Shown: piece after piece, positions 25,719 through 33,323 of the stretch
How the letters are laid out: every line of letters begins with the position of its first letter
How positions within the stretch are numbered: the first letter of the stretch is position 1
DNA from: JBBREP01 sp036501845
GTDB taxonomy: Bacteria > Actinomycetota > Acidimicrobiia > IMCC26256 > PALSA-610
Assembly (NCBI GenBank): GCA_036501845.1
Contig: DASXZO010000010.1
Location: forward strand, 37,492 to 101,491
DNA: 64,000 nucleotides
Direction of reading: 5' to 3'
Made by a program: the position numbers and the translations under genes
The notes under the pieces: generated by a model
The model's database searches: none
Told to the model about the DNA's origin: nothing
Seen by the model: the letters and a program-made list of their open reading frames with translations, nothing else

Positions 25719-26497
25719 GCCGTGGATGCGAGCAGGCGCGCGGTGGTGAGGAAGCCGGTGTGCGCCACCATGCGGTGGTCGGGTCGCACCGACTGTCCCT
25801 CGACGTGCCAGCCGCGCTGCAGCACCTCGATCGTCTCGGCCATGTCGAACGGCGACTCCGCGAGCGTGGCCCGCAGCGTGGCAACCTGGGTGATCGTCGG
25901 CAAATAGCTGAGCAGGATTCCGCCGGGCCGCAAGGCTTTGGCCACGTGCTCCACCGCTTGCCACGGTTCGGGCAGGTCGAGCAGTACGCGGTCGACGTTG
26001 CGTTCGTCGATGCCCTCGTACACGTCGCGCACCTCGATGTCGAGGGGTACATCGGTGCCGAGGTACTGCTCCACGTTCGTGCGCGCACGCGACGCGAAGT
26101 CGTCGCGCAGCTCGTAGCCCGTGACCCGTCCGGTCGGGCCGATCGCTCGGAGCAGCGCCATCGTGAGCGCGCCCGAACCGACACCCGACTCCAAGATGTG
26201 CGCGCCGGGGAAGATGTCGGCGAGCACGAGGATCGGACCAAGATCCTTCGGGTAGATCACCTGCGCGCCGCGCGGCATCTCGAGGATGTACTCCGACATC
26301 GTGGGCCGGAGCACCAACAACCGCTGGCCCAGCGACGTGCGCACCACCACGCCCTCGTCGCCGCCGATGAGCGCGTCGTGGAGCAGCACGCCGGCATGAG
26401 TGTGGAACGATCCGCCCGGCTCGAGGGTGAGGAGATGGCGCCGTTTCTTGTTGTCGACGAGCAGCACGCGCTCGCCGGCCTGCAACTTTCCGCTCAC
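25715..26497 (-). CDS. trmI: tRNA (adenine-58-N1)-methyltransferase TrmI
   Basis: AdoMet-dependent enzyme forming m1A58 in the T-loop of tRNA, usually a homotetramer. It has 260 aa. The small N-terminal beta domain contains GERVLLVDNKKRRHLLTLEP, and the Rossmann motif I is ILESGVGSGALTMAL. Motif IV is LLDLPEPW. The GTG start overlaps the stop of the upstream thiolase gene (GTGA). In Thermus, m1A58 promotes thiolation of U54 by TtuA, and the two genes are adjacent here. Confidence 0.92.
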   Translation of the reverse strand: MSGKLQAGERVLLVDNKKRRHLLTLEPGGSFHTHAGVLLHDALIGGDEGVVVRTSLGQRLLVLRPTMSEYILEMPRGAQVIYPKDLGPILVLADIFPGAHILESGVGSGALTMALLRAIGPTGRVTGYELRDDFASRARTNVEQYLGTDVPLDIEVRDVYEGIDERNVDRVLLDLPEPWQAVEHVAKALRPGGILLSYLPTITQVATLRATLAESPFDMAETIEVLQRGWHVEGQSVRPDHRMVAHTGFLTTARLLASTA

Positions 26498-27411
26498 GAC
26501 GGCAGCTCGACGTTGGCGGCGCGCATCTGCAGGCGACAGAACGCGCAGATGTCGCCGGTGGTGGGAGCGCCGCACACACGACAGTGCTCGAGCGTGGCTC
26601 GTTCCTCTTCGGCGACGTCGGCGAAGCGCGCGTGGGCGCGCTCGTGGAAGCCCGCCACGAACACCGTCTTCGTACCCGGCGACTGCTCTTCGAGCCGGTT
26701 GAGCACGTCCTTGTAGCCGAGGTGCCGATTCCCCTCGGCCATCGGGCATTCCTCGACGATGTAGTCGATGCCGCGCAGCACGCAATAGGCGGCCATCTCG
26801 CGCTCGCCGATGCGCACGAGCGGCTTCACCTTCTTCACGAAGCCGTCGCTCGCGGGCAGCACCGGATACTGGCGCGAAAGATAGGTGGCATCCCACCGCA
26901 ACACGTTGCCGAGCAACACCGCGGCCTCGTCGTCGAGATTGTGCCCAGTAGCAACCACGTCGTAGCCGCCGTCGAGGGCGGCTTGGTTGAAGAGGTGACG
27001 CTTCGACAACCCGCACGCGCTGCACGGCGCGCGGCGCGCGGCCGGCGCGCCGGTGGGGATGTCGAAGCCGAACTCGGTGGGCAGGTCGACCTCGCGCAAG
27101 GTGAGCGCGCGGCCGTCGGCGTACGCGCGCGCGAACCGGTGCGACTCCTCCGAGTAGTCGCCGATGCCGAGCCCCACGTAGAGGCCGTCGGCGGCGAAGC
27201 CGAGTTCGGTGAGGATGTCCCACAACGCAAGTGAGTCCTTGCCGCCCGACACGGCCACGAGCACCCGATCGTCGGGAGTGCACATGTGGTAGTCGTCGAT
27301 CGCCCGCCGCACCTGCTCACGGCAGTGGCGCAGGAAGCAGTCGCTGCAGAACGCCGCGTTGTGCCGGCGAATGTCGAGCACGGCCGGCGCCTTGCATCTG
27401 GTGCACTTCAT
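26494..27411 (-). CDS. tRNA U54 2-thiouridylase TtuA-like (PP-loop, Fe-S, Zn)
   Basis: A 305-aa adenylating sulfurtransferase. An N-terminal zinc finger (C3, C6, C22, C25) precedes the PP-loop SGGKDS (55-60), then GHNLDDEA. A C-terminal zinc finger uses C277, C280, C289 and C292. The three inner Cys C130, C133 and C222 match the 4Fe-4S ligands of TtuA. TtuA converts m5U54 to m5s2U54 in the tRNA T-loop; TtcA (s2C32) and Ncs6/CTU1 are related, but the double zinc finger plus Fe-S pattern favours the TtuA group. GGAGG lies 11 bp before the ATG. It has a carrier-like gene upstream and trmI downstream. Confidence 0.85.
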   Translation of the reverse strand: MKCTRCKAPAVLDIRRHNAAFCSDCFLRHCREQVRRAIDDYHMCTPDDRVLVAVSGGKDSLALWDILTELGFAADGLYVGLGIGDYSEESHRFARAYADGRALTLREVDLPTEFGFDIPTGAPAARRAPCSACGLSKRHLFNQAALDGGYDVVATGHNLDDEAAVLLGNVLRWDATYLSRQYPVLPASDGFVKKVKPLVRIGEREMAAYCVLRGIDYIVEECPMAEGNRHLGYKDVLNRLEEQSPGTKTVFVAGFHERAHARFADVAEEERATLEHCRVCGAPTTGDICAFCRLQMRAANVELPS

Positions 27412-27534
27412 GTTGCTTTGTGCCTCCTGCGTCGGCACGGCGAGCTCACTGCGGCCCCATGTCGCTCGTCCCTCGCTCCTGGGCTCCTCCGATCGCCGCG
27501 CCGGAACCAAATCCGCCCCGCGGTCGACCCGTGC

Positions 27535-27732
27535 TCACGCGCCCCCCGAGATCACGGGGCGGATTTCGACGGTGTCGGCGTCGGTGAGACGCGCGTCGCG
27601 GGTGACGAGCTCGTCGTTGCGGATCACGAGCACCGATTCGGCCACGATGTCGAGCTCGCCGAGCAGCCGCTGCACGGTGGTGGGCGCCGACATGTCGAGT
27701 TCACGGCGCGGGTTACGCAGCACGACCTTCAC
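27535..27732 (-). CDS. MoaD/ThiS-like sulfur carrier (TtuB candidate)
   Basis: A 65-aa ubiquitin-fold protein: MKVVLRNPRREL, then TVQRLLGELDI, SVLVIRNDELVTRDARL and DADTVEIRPVISGGA. The strand pattern is that of ThiS/MoaD/TtuB carriers. Such carriers end in Gly-Gly, which is adenylated and then thiocarboxylated; this one has one extra Ala after GG. It sits 123 bp upstream of the TtuA-like gene on the same strand, so it is the natural sulfur donor candidate. An alternative role in thiamine or molybdopterin synthesis has no support from neighbours. Confidence 0.8.
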   Translation of the reverse strand: MKVVLRNPRRELDMSAPTTVQRLLGELDIVAESVLVIRNDELVTRDARLTDADTVEIRPVISGGA

Positions 27733-27742
27733 GGCGTGGAAG

Positions 27743-28012
27743 CTACCGGCGCTTGCGGGCCGCCTTCTCAGCGCGCGACTTCGCCTTGCGTCGCTGCCTG
27801 CGGGTGGGCGGCGGATCCGACACGGTGACTTCGAAACGGTCGCCGCTGCGCATCGCTTGGCGCCACACCACTTCCGGAGGCGGGTTGGTCATGCGCCGCA
27901 GTACGCGCACGGTGCCTGCAGCCACCGCGACGGTCATCCACGTCTGCGAGCCGCCGAGACCGCGTCGCACACCTTCGCGGAAGAGTCGGTTCACGATCGG
28001 TTCGCTGGCCAT
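27743..28012 (-). CDS. Small basic protein of unknown function
   Basis: An 89-aa protein, highly basic at the C-terminus (many Arg and Lys after SDPPPTRRQRR), with a short weakly hydrophobic segment (WMTVAVAAGTVRVL). Family not recognised. It lies 10 bp upstream of the sulfur-carrier gene and 15 bp downstream of another small membrane-protein gene on the same strand, so it is part of the same gene run. Confidence 0.6.
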   Translation of the reverse strand: MASEPIVNRLFREGVRRGLGGSQTWMTVAVAAGTVRVLRRMTNPPPEVVWRQAMRSGDRFEVTVSDPPPTRRQRRKAKSRAEKAARKRR

Positions 28013-28027
28013 GATGAGCTCGATGCC

Positions 28028-28276
28028 TCAGATGCGGCGGATCTCGACGACGGGTGTGCGCTTGCGACCTTTGCGGCGGCCGAGGAAGTACGCCGTGACC
28101 ACCAGCAGCGCGCCGACGGCGACGCCCACGGCAACGGCCATCGACTGCGCGCGCTCGACGTTGTCCTCCACCGGCCCCGCGATGTTGCGCAGCTTCGATT
28201 CGATGTCGTCGCGCGTGATCCGCGGTTTGGCGCCCGGGCGACGCGAATCGGTTGCCTCGTTCGTGGTCGGTGTCAT
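28028..28276 (-). CDS. Small single-pass membrane protein (DUF3618-like)
   Basis: 82 aa. A polar N-terminal region, ITRDDIESKLRNIAG, is followed by one strong membrane helix (SMAVAVGVAVGALLVVTAYFL) and a basic tail RRKGRKRTP. The layout resembles DUF3618 proteins, which in actinobacteria often accompany holin-like membrane proteins. The ATG overlaps the stop of the upstream holin-like gene (ATGA). Function unknown. Confidence 0.65.
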   Translation of the reverse strand: MTPTTNEATDSRRPGAKPRITRDDIESKLRNIAGPVEDNVERAQSMAVAVGVAVGALLVVTAYFLGRRKGRKRTPVVEIRRI

Positions 28277-28614
28277 GCCGCTTCCTTCGTCGACTTGCCG
28301 AGCGTCGGCGGACGCTTGCGCGTCTGGCGCAACGTGAGACCAGCGCCGATGGCCAACAGCACGAGCACGATCAGGTAGGGATACAGCGTCGACCAGCCGT
28401 TCTCGTGCAGCCAGTCCGGGCCTTCGGTTTGCAGCAACCGGAGCAGCCCGATGCTCACGAACACCACGCCGACTCCGAGCATCACCGCGCCGCCGAGCGC
28501 CCAACCGATATAACGACCGAGATCCTTCAGAGGATCGATGGTCTCCTGCTGCGCGTAGGCGACGACGAGGTCCTTCAGCTCGTCGACCTGTTGCCGGGGC
28601 GCCTTGTCGGGCAC
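28273..28614 (-). CDS. Phage holin-superfamily (DUF1469-type) membrane protein
   Basis: A 113-aa protein with two membrane helices, IGWALGGAVMLGVGVVFVSI and YLIVLVLLAIGAGLTL, after the amphipathic VDELKDLVVAYAQQE. This is the actinobacterial Holin-X/DUF1469 pattern, present in many genomes outside prophages. No lysis or phage genes are near. GTG 28614 has AGGAG 5 bp upstream; GTG 28620 is two codons earlier. It heads a minus-strand run that continues to the serine protease. Confidence 0.7.
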   Translation of the reverse strand: MPDKAPRQQVDELKDLVVAYAQQETIDPLKDLGRYIGWALGGAVMLGVGVVFVSIGLLRLLQTEGPDWLHENGWSTLYPYLIVLVLLAIGAGLTLRQTRKRPPTLGKSTKEAA

Positions 28615-28744
28615 ATCCACTCCTGTTCGTCGCGCCGCCCCCGGCGGCGCTGCGAGCGCTTGGGCACCCGCGTCGCTGATCCCCGCTCTCCGGGTTGATT
28701 TCGACCCGCGCCCCATAGCAAGGGTGACGCGCGACCAGCTTGGC

Positions 28745-30226
28745 TTACCCCTGTCGGCGCTCACGATAGCGGGCATGCCGCCAGAGGTGCTCCAGCGCGC
28801 GGACCGCGCGATGGGCACTCGGATAGCACACGCGACCCGACGCCCGGACCGCCGCGACGCCCGCATTCTCGGGGTCGGCCACCGCCAACTCAGTGGCAGT
28901 GAGGATCGGCTTGCCGGTGGTGTCGGACACCGCTGCGGCCGCCTCGGCGAAGCGTGTGTCCTGGCGCTCGTGATACGCCACGATCCGCTCGAGACCGTGG
29001 TCGGGATAGAAGCCACCGCGACGCATCAAGGCGGCCTGGTTCGACTGGATGCCGAGCCCGAGATACACGATCGCGTCGACGTCGGGATGGTTCGCGACGA
29101 GCTCGAGCACCTCGGGAATGGTGTCGCGCGTCTCGCCGCCCGCGAGGTCGATCGGGTTGTTGCGACTCCAGCGCGGCGGCAGCTTCGTGTCGATCGCGTC
29201 GCGCAGGTCGTTCGGGAGCGGTGCGAGCTGAAGCGTGCTGCGCGCGATTGCGTCGGCGGTCACCACACCCCATCCACCTGCAGTGGTGATCACGACGGTG
29301 CGCGGACCCTTCGGGATCGGTTGGGTCGCAAACGTTGCCGCCGCTTCGAACGCGTCCTCCACGTCGACCGCTCGCGTCACGCCGGCTTGGTGGAGCATTC
29401 CGTCGAAGATGCGGTCGTCCGATGCCAGGCTTCCCGTGTGGCTCGCCGCCGCGCGCTGGCCACCACTCGTGACACCGCCCTTCAACAGCACGAGCGGCTT
29501 GCGTTCCGTAATGGCGGCGAGACGCTCGTAGAGCGCGCGCCCGTCGTGCACACCTTCGAGATACGCGAGCCCCACCGCGGTGCTCGGATCGTCGGCGTAG
29601 AAATCGAGATAGTCGGCAACGCCGACGGCCGCGGCGTTCCCGGCGCTCACCGCGCGGCTCACGCCCACACCCGTCTGGTGCGCGAGGTTCATGAAGCTCG
29701 ACACGAAGTTGCCCGACTGGCTCGCGATGCCGATACGACCGGGCGGCGGATACGGGGCGACGATCTGCGCGCACAACGACACGGGCGTGCTCACCACGCC
29801 CTGGCCGTTCGGACCCGCGAGCAGCATGCCGAGCTCCTGCGCGAGCGCCACCAACTCGCGCTCGGCGACCTTTCCGGCATCACCCGCTTCGCCGTAGCCG
29901 GCACTCGTCACGAAGGCCGCTCGAATCCCCTTGCGCGCGCACGCGCGCAACAGATCGGGATTGGCACCCGCGGGCGTGCACACGAACACGAGGTCGTACG
30001 TGTTGTCGGCGAGCGCGTCGATGTCGGTGGCGGTGTCGATCCCGAGGACCGTGCCCCCGTCGCGGTTCGTGGCCGCAACCGCACCCTCGTAGCCGCACGC
30101 CAGGATGTTGTGCAGCGCGACGAAGCCGAACTTCCCCGGGTGGCTCGACGCGCCGGCCACCACCACACCGCGCGGTTCGAACAGGGCGCGGAACTGCTCC
30201 GGAGCGGGTCGCCCCAGCGAGCTCAT
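28745..30226 (-). CDS. ADP-forming acyl-CoA synthetase, CoA-binding/ligase (alpha) subunit
   Basis: Forms acyl-CoA with ATP giving ADP and Pi, through a phosphohistidine. It has 493 aa. A CoA-binding Rossmann domain (VVVAGASSHPGKFG, about residues 20-34) is followed by two flavodoxin-like ligase domains. The conserved AASHTGSLASDD places the phosphorylated His at H263. SRNNPIDLAGG is in the last domain. The ATP-grasp half is a separate upstream gene overlapping by 4 bp (ATGA), so the enzyme is a split form. Acid substrate unknown. Confidence 0.88.
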   Translation of the reverse strand: MSSLGRPAPEQFRALFEPRGVVVAGASSHPGKFGFVALHNILACGYEGAVAATNRDGGTVLGIDTATDIDALADNTYDLVFVCTPAGANPDLLRACARKGIRAAFVTSAGYGEAGDAGKVAERELVALAQELGMLLAGPNGQGVVSTPVSLCAQIVAPYPPPGRIGIASQSGNFVSSFMNLAHQTGVGVSRAVSAGNAAAVGVADYLDFYADDPSTAVGLAYLEGVHDGRALYERLAAITERKPLVLLKGGVTSGGQRAAASHTGSLASDDRIFDGMLHQAGVTRAVDVEDAFEAAATFATQPIPKGPRTVVITTAGGWGVVTADAIARSTLQLAPLPNDLRDAIDTKLPPRWSRNNPIDLAGGETRDTIPEVLELVANHPDVDAIVYLGLGIQSNQAALMRRGGFYPDHGLERIVAYHERQDTRFAEAAAAVSDTTGKPILTATELAVADPENAGVAAVRASGRVCYPSAHRAVRALEHLWRHARYRERRQG

Positions 30227-30870
30227 GCCAGCTCCACGAGCGCGTCCACGGGAACGGGACGGCCGTCGGCCGGCCCCACCACGAGCGGGTTCAGATCGAT
30301 CGAGTGCACGCGCGGATCGGTCTGGGCCAGCTCCGAGAGCCCGAGGAGCACCGCGACGAGCGCGTCGCGATCCACCGCCGGCTCGCCGCGCGACGGCCCG
30401 AGCAGCGGCTGGTTGGCGAGTTCGTCGATCATCTCGCGCGCGTCGGCTTCGGTGATGGGCACGAGCCGGAACGCCACGTCGGCGATCGCTTCGGCGAGCA
30501 CCCCGCCGATGCCGAGCATCACGCACGCGCCGAACTGCTCGTCGTGCACCACTCCGGCGATGAGCTCGCGCGTGCCGCGGATCATCGGCGCTACGAGCAG
30601 CTCCACCGGGCCGTCGGCGGGCGTTGCGGCGGACAGCAGCGCGATGGCCGCGTCGCGCACCGCGGCATCGTCACGCAGGTCGAGGCGCACCAGCCCGCGT
30701 TCGGTCTTGTGCGCGATCGCGTCGCCGCACAGCTTCACCACCACGGAGCCGCCGAGCTCGCGCGCGGCGGCGACCGCGCCTTCGACATCGGGAACAGTTC
30801 GCTCGCCGGGCATCGGCACGCCGTGCGCGGCCAACAAGGCCTTCGATGCAGCTTCGGAGAGTGTGGGCAT
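30223..30870 (-). CDS. ADP-forming acyl-CoA synthetase, ATP-grasp (beta) subunit
   Basis: A 215-aa ATP-grasp domain: LSEAASKALLAAHGVPMPGE, VVVKLCGDAIAHKTERGLVR (the loop that meets the phosphohistidine) and MLGIGGVLAEAIADVAFRLVP. SIDLNPLVV near the end is the metal-binding segment. The size equals the beta part of fused ADP-forming synthetases. Its stop overlaps the alpha start, and it follows the AMP-forming synthetase by 11 bp, so the three ligase genes are probably one operon. Confidence 0.88.
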   Translation of the reverse strand: MPTLSEAASKALLAAHGVPMPGERTVPDVEGAVAAARELGGSVVVKLCGDAIAHKTERGLVRLDLRDDAAVRDAAIALLSAATPADGPVELLVAPMIRGTRELIAGVVHDEQFGACVMLGIGGVLAEAIADVAFRLVPITEADAREMIDELANQPLLGPSRGEPAVDRDALVAVLLGLSELAQTDPRVHSIDLNPLVVGPADGRPVPVDALVELA

Positions 30871-30881
30871 GGGTGAGCTGA

Positions 30882-32486
30882 TCAGACCTGGCTGGTGCGA
30901 CCCTGCCAGTGTTCGTCGCGCAACACGCGCTTGAGCAGCTTGCCGCTGTCGGTCCGCGGGAGCGCGTCGCGCTGCTCCCACGTGCGCGGGCGCTTGTATC
31001 CCGCGAGCCGCTCGGCGCTGAACGCGGCGAGGTCGTCGAGATCGAGCACCACATCGGTCTTCGCCTGCACCACCGCGTGCACGGCCTCACCCCACTCCTC
31101 GTCGGGCACGCCGAACACCGCGGCATCGAGCACCGCCGGATGCGCGTAGAGCACGGCCTCGATCTCGGCCGGGTAGATGTTCACGCCGCCCGAGATGATC
31201 ATGTCCTTCTTGCGGTCGCAGATGTGCACGTAGCCCTCGTCGTCGACGTAGGCGACGTCACCGACCGACTTCCATTCGCCACTACCCCCGCTCGCCTGCG
31301 CTCGCGCCCCCGGGGGCGTCTCGTCGGCGAGCTCGGTGAGCTGTTCGGCGGTCTTGTGGTAGCCGTCCATCGCCAGGCCGGTGCGCACGAAGAGCTCGCC
31401 CGGACTGCCCGGCGGCGCGACGCTGCCGTCGTCCTGCACGATCTTGATCTCGATCCCGCCGTAGGGCTTGCCGCACGAACCCGGCTTGCGCAGCTGGTCT
31501 TCAGGCCGCAGCACGGTGTCGACGCCGAGTTCGGTGGAGCCGTACACCTCGAAGAGGAAGCCGTCACCGAGCTTCTCGACCACCTCGCACTTGAGCGCGT
31601 ACGGCACCGGTGCGGCGTTGGCGATCAGGCAGCGCATCGTGGACATGTCGGCCGACGCGAGCTCGGCATCGGGCACCGACACGATCCGCTTCAGCTGCGT
31701 CGGCGCGCTGAACGTGTTCGTGATGCGGTGCTCGCGCACCAGGCGCAACCAGGCAACCGGATCGAACTTGCGCAGCACCACCACGGGGCGACCAAGCGTG
31801 TGGCTCATCGCCGCGAACGCCAGCGGGCCCGAGTGGTAGAGCGGCCCCGTGGTGAGGTGCACGTCGTCGGGCGCGCCGAGGCCGAGCTCCGCCAGCAGCG
31901 CGAACACGATCGACCGGTCGGTGCGGGTGCGCAGCGCGCCCTTCGGCTTGCCGGTGGTGCCACTCGTGTAGATCATCTGCGCGCCGGCCTCCGACACGTT
32001 CTCCGGCGGCGCCGGCTCCGTGGTCGGCTGCGCAGCAAGCATCTCGTTCCAGTCGCGCGCGCCCTGGGGCGTTGCGCCACCGAACACCACCACCGCGCGC
32101 ACGCGCGGCACGCCCGACACTGCGGCCATCACGCTGTCGGCCTGCTCCGCGTCGGTGACCACCAGCGTGGCGTCGGAGTTCTCGATCACGTAGGCCATCT
32201 CGTCGGCGGTGAAGCGGTACGACAGCGGCACGGCCACCATGCCGAGCTTGCGGGCCGCGTGAATGGTGACGAGCACCTCGAGCGAGTTGGGGCCGCACCA
32301 TACGAGTCGCTCTCCCGCGCGACCGCCGGCTTCGAGCAGGCCGTGCGCGCACGCGTTCACGAGCTCGTTCAGCGCCGCGAACGTGGTGGTCGACGTGCGC
32401 CCGCCACCACTCGCGTCCACGATCACGGCAACGTTTTCAGGCATCGACTGCGCGTGGACCGCGAGCACGTCAAGAGAAGCCGCCAT
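30882..32486 (-). CDS. AMP-forming acyl-CoA synthetase (FadD-like) carrying an in-frame repeat insert
   Basis: Activates a fatty or aromatic acid to acyl-CoA via an acyl-adenylate. It has 534 aa. The P-loop motif is YTSGTTGKPKG (173-183), with YGSTELG (315-321). The later motifs GDVAYVDDEGYVHICDRKKD and SGGVNIYPAEIE follow, and the catalytic Lys is in TDSGKLLKRVL near the C-terminus. Residues 389-402 (ETPPGARAQASGGS) lie just before the hinge motif, in a short loop in homologues. They are encoded exactly by a 42-bp copy of a repeat also found at 45.5 kb. Whether the insert affects activity is unknown. Confidence 0.9.
   Translation of the reverse strand: MAASLDVLAVHAQSMPENVAVIVDASGGGRTSTTTFAALNELVNACAHGLLEAGGRAGERLVWCGPNSLEVLVTIHAARKLGMVAVPLSYRFTADEMAYVIENSDATLVVTDAEQADSVMAAVSGVPRVRAVVVFGGATPQGARDWNEMLAAQPTTEPAPPENVSEAGAQMIYTSGTTGKPKGALRTRTDRSIVFALLAELGLGAPDDVHLTTGPLYHSGPLAFAAMSHTLGRPVVVLRKFDPVAWLRLVREHRITNTFSAPTQLKRIVSVPDAELASADMSTMRCLIANAAPVPYALKCEVVEKLGDGFLFEVYGSTELGVDTVLRPEDQLRKPGSCGKPYGGIEIKIVQDDGSVAPPGSPGELFVRTGLAMDGYHKTAEQLTELADETPPGARAQASGGSGEWKSVGDVAYVDDEGYVHICDRKKDMIISGGVNIYPAEIEAVLYAHPAVLDAAVFGVPDEEWGEAVHAVVQAKTDVVLDLDDLAAFSAERLAGYKRPRTWEQRDALPRTDSGKLLKRVLRDEHWQGRTSQV
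31281..31322 (+). repeat. Dispersed GC-rich repeat, copy A (inside acyl-CoA synthetase)
   Basis: A 42-bp stretch that matches the repeat at 45502-45541 with one mismatch in the first 31 bases and a small difference in the G-run that follows. It begins ACTACCCCCGCTCGC and ends in the 14-bp palindrome CGCCCCCGGGGGCG plus TCTC. It is a multiple of three and adds exactly 14 codons on the minus strand. Confidence 0.75.
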
Positions 32487-32506
32487 ATCTCGGTACTCTA
32501 CGCAGG

Positions 32507-33244
32507 ATGTCTGGCGCCGCCGGGGGGAGCGTTGCGCTGTCGGTCGTGATGCCGGCCTTCAACGAGTCCGAGATTCTCACCGAATCGGTGCAACACGTGG
32601 TGGAACGGCTGCGCGCACGCGACGACGTCAACGGCCGCTTCGAGCTGCTCGTCGTCGAGAACGGATCCACCGACGACACGCTGTCGATCGCGCGCAGGCT
32701 TGCCACGGAGATGCCCGAGGTGCGCGTACTCCAGCGCGCCGAGGCCGACTACGGCGCCGCGCTGCGGGCCGGGCTGCTCGACGCCGCCGGCGATCTGGTG
32801 GTCAACTTCGACTGCGACTATTACGACATCGACTTCCTCGATCGTGCGATCGCGCGATTGCGCAGCGACGGCGGGCCCGCAATGGTGGTGGGCTCGAAGC
32901 GGGCACCGGGCGCCGACGATCGTCGCAGCATCGCCCGGCGCGCGGTCACGTGGACGTTCTCCACGATCCTGCGAGTGGGCTTCGGACTCAACGTGTCGGA
33001 CACGCACGGCATGAAGGCGATGCGCCGGGCGGCGCTACTCCCCTCCGCCGAGCAGTGCACGCTCGGGCGCGACCTGTTCGACACCGAGCTGATCATCCGG
33101 GCCGAACGGGCGGGCCTCGCGATCGACGAGATCCCGGTGTCGGTGGTGGAGCGCCGCCCGGCCCGCTCGCCGCTCGCGCGCCGCGTGCCCCGCACCCTCC
33201 TCGGCCTCCTCCGCCTCCGCCGAGCGCTCGGTGGGAACTCGTGA
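32507..33244 (+). CDS. Glycosyltransferase family 2 (dolichyl/polyprenyl-phosphate sugar transferase-like)
   Basis: A 245-aa cytosolic GT-A transferase. SVVMPAFNESEIL opens the nucleotide-sugar fold, VVENGSTDDTLSIAR follows, and NFDCDYYDIDFL is the DxD-type metal site region. GSKRAPGADDRR and SDTHGMKAMRR are typical of the DPM1/polyprenyl-phosphate mannosyl- or glucosyltransferase group. It lacks a membrane anchor. It is divergent from the acyl-CoA synthetase, with 20 bp between starts. Confidence 0.85.
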   Translation: MSGAAGGSVALSVVMPAFNESEILTESVQHVVERLRARDDVNGRFELLVVENGSTDDTLSIARRLATEMPEVRVLQRAEADYGAALRAGLLDAAGDLVVNFDCDYYDIDFLDRAIARLRSDGGPAMVVGSKRAPGADDRRSIARRAVTWTFSTILRVGFGLNVSDTHGMKAMRRAALLPSAEQCTLGRDLFDTELIIRAERAGLAIDEIPVSVVERRPARSPLARRVPRTLLGLLRLRRALGGNS

Positions 33245-33319
33245 GCCCCTGGGGGCGCGAGCTCGACGAGCACAAGCGCACCACGCCGCGAACGCGGCGC
33301 CGAGGAGACGAGCGGGGGT
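33245..33319 (-). repeat. Dispersed GC-rich repeat, copy C (glycosyltransferase-nagA gap)
   Basis: Read on the minus strand this gap begins ACCCCCGCTCG (33319-33309) and ends GCTCGCGCCCCCAGGGGC (33262-33245), the same two ends as copies A and B. The middle is different and includes a GCCGCG/CGCGGC stem. It fills nearly all the space between the two genes. Confidence 0.55.
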
Positions 33320-33323
33320 GGAG

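Noticed and set aside
27412..27534. Further copy of the dispersed repeat between the carrier and TtuA-like genes
   Set aside because: Only loose resemblance (CTCGCTCCTGGGCTCC); lacks the ACCCCCGCTCG and GCCCCCAGGGGC ends.
28273..28614. Prophage signal suggested by the holin-like gene
   Set aside because: No integrase, capsid, portal or lysin genes nearby, and DUF1469 proteins are common in non-phage actinobacterial loci.
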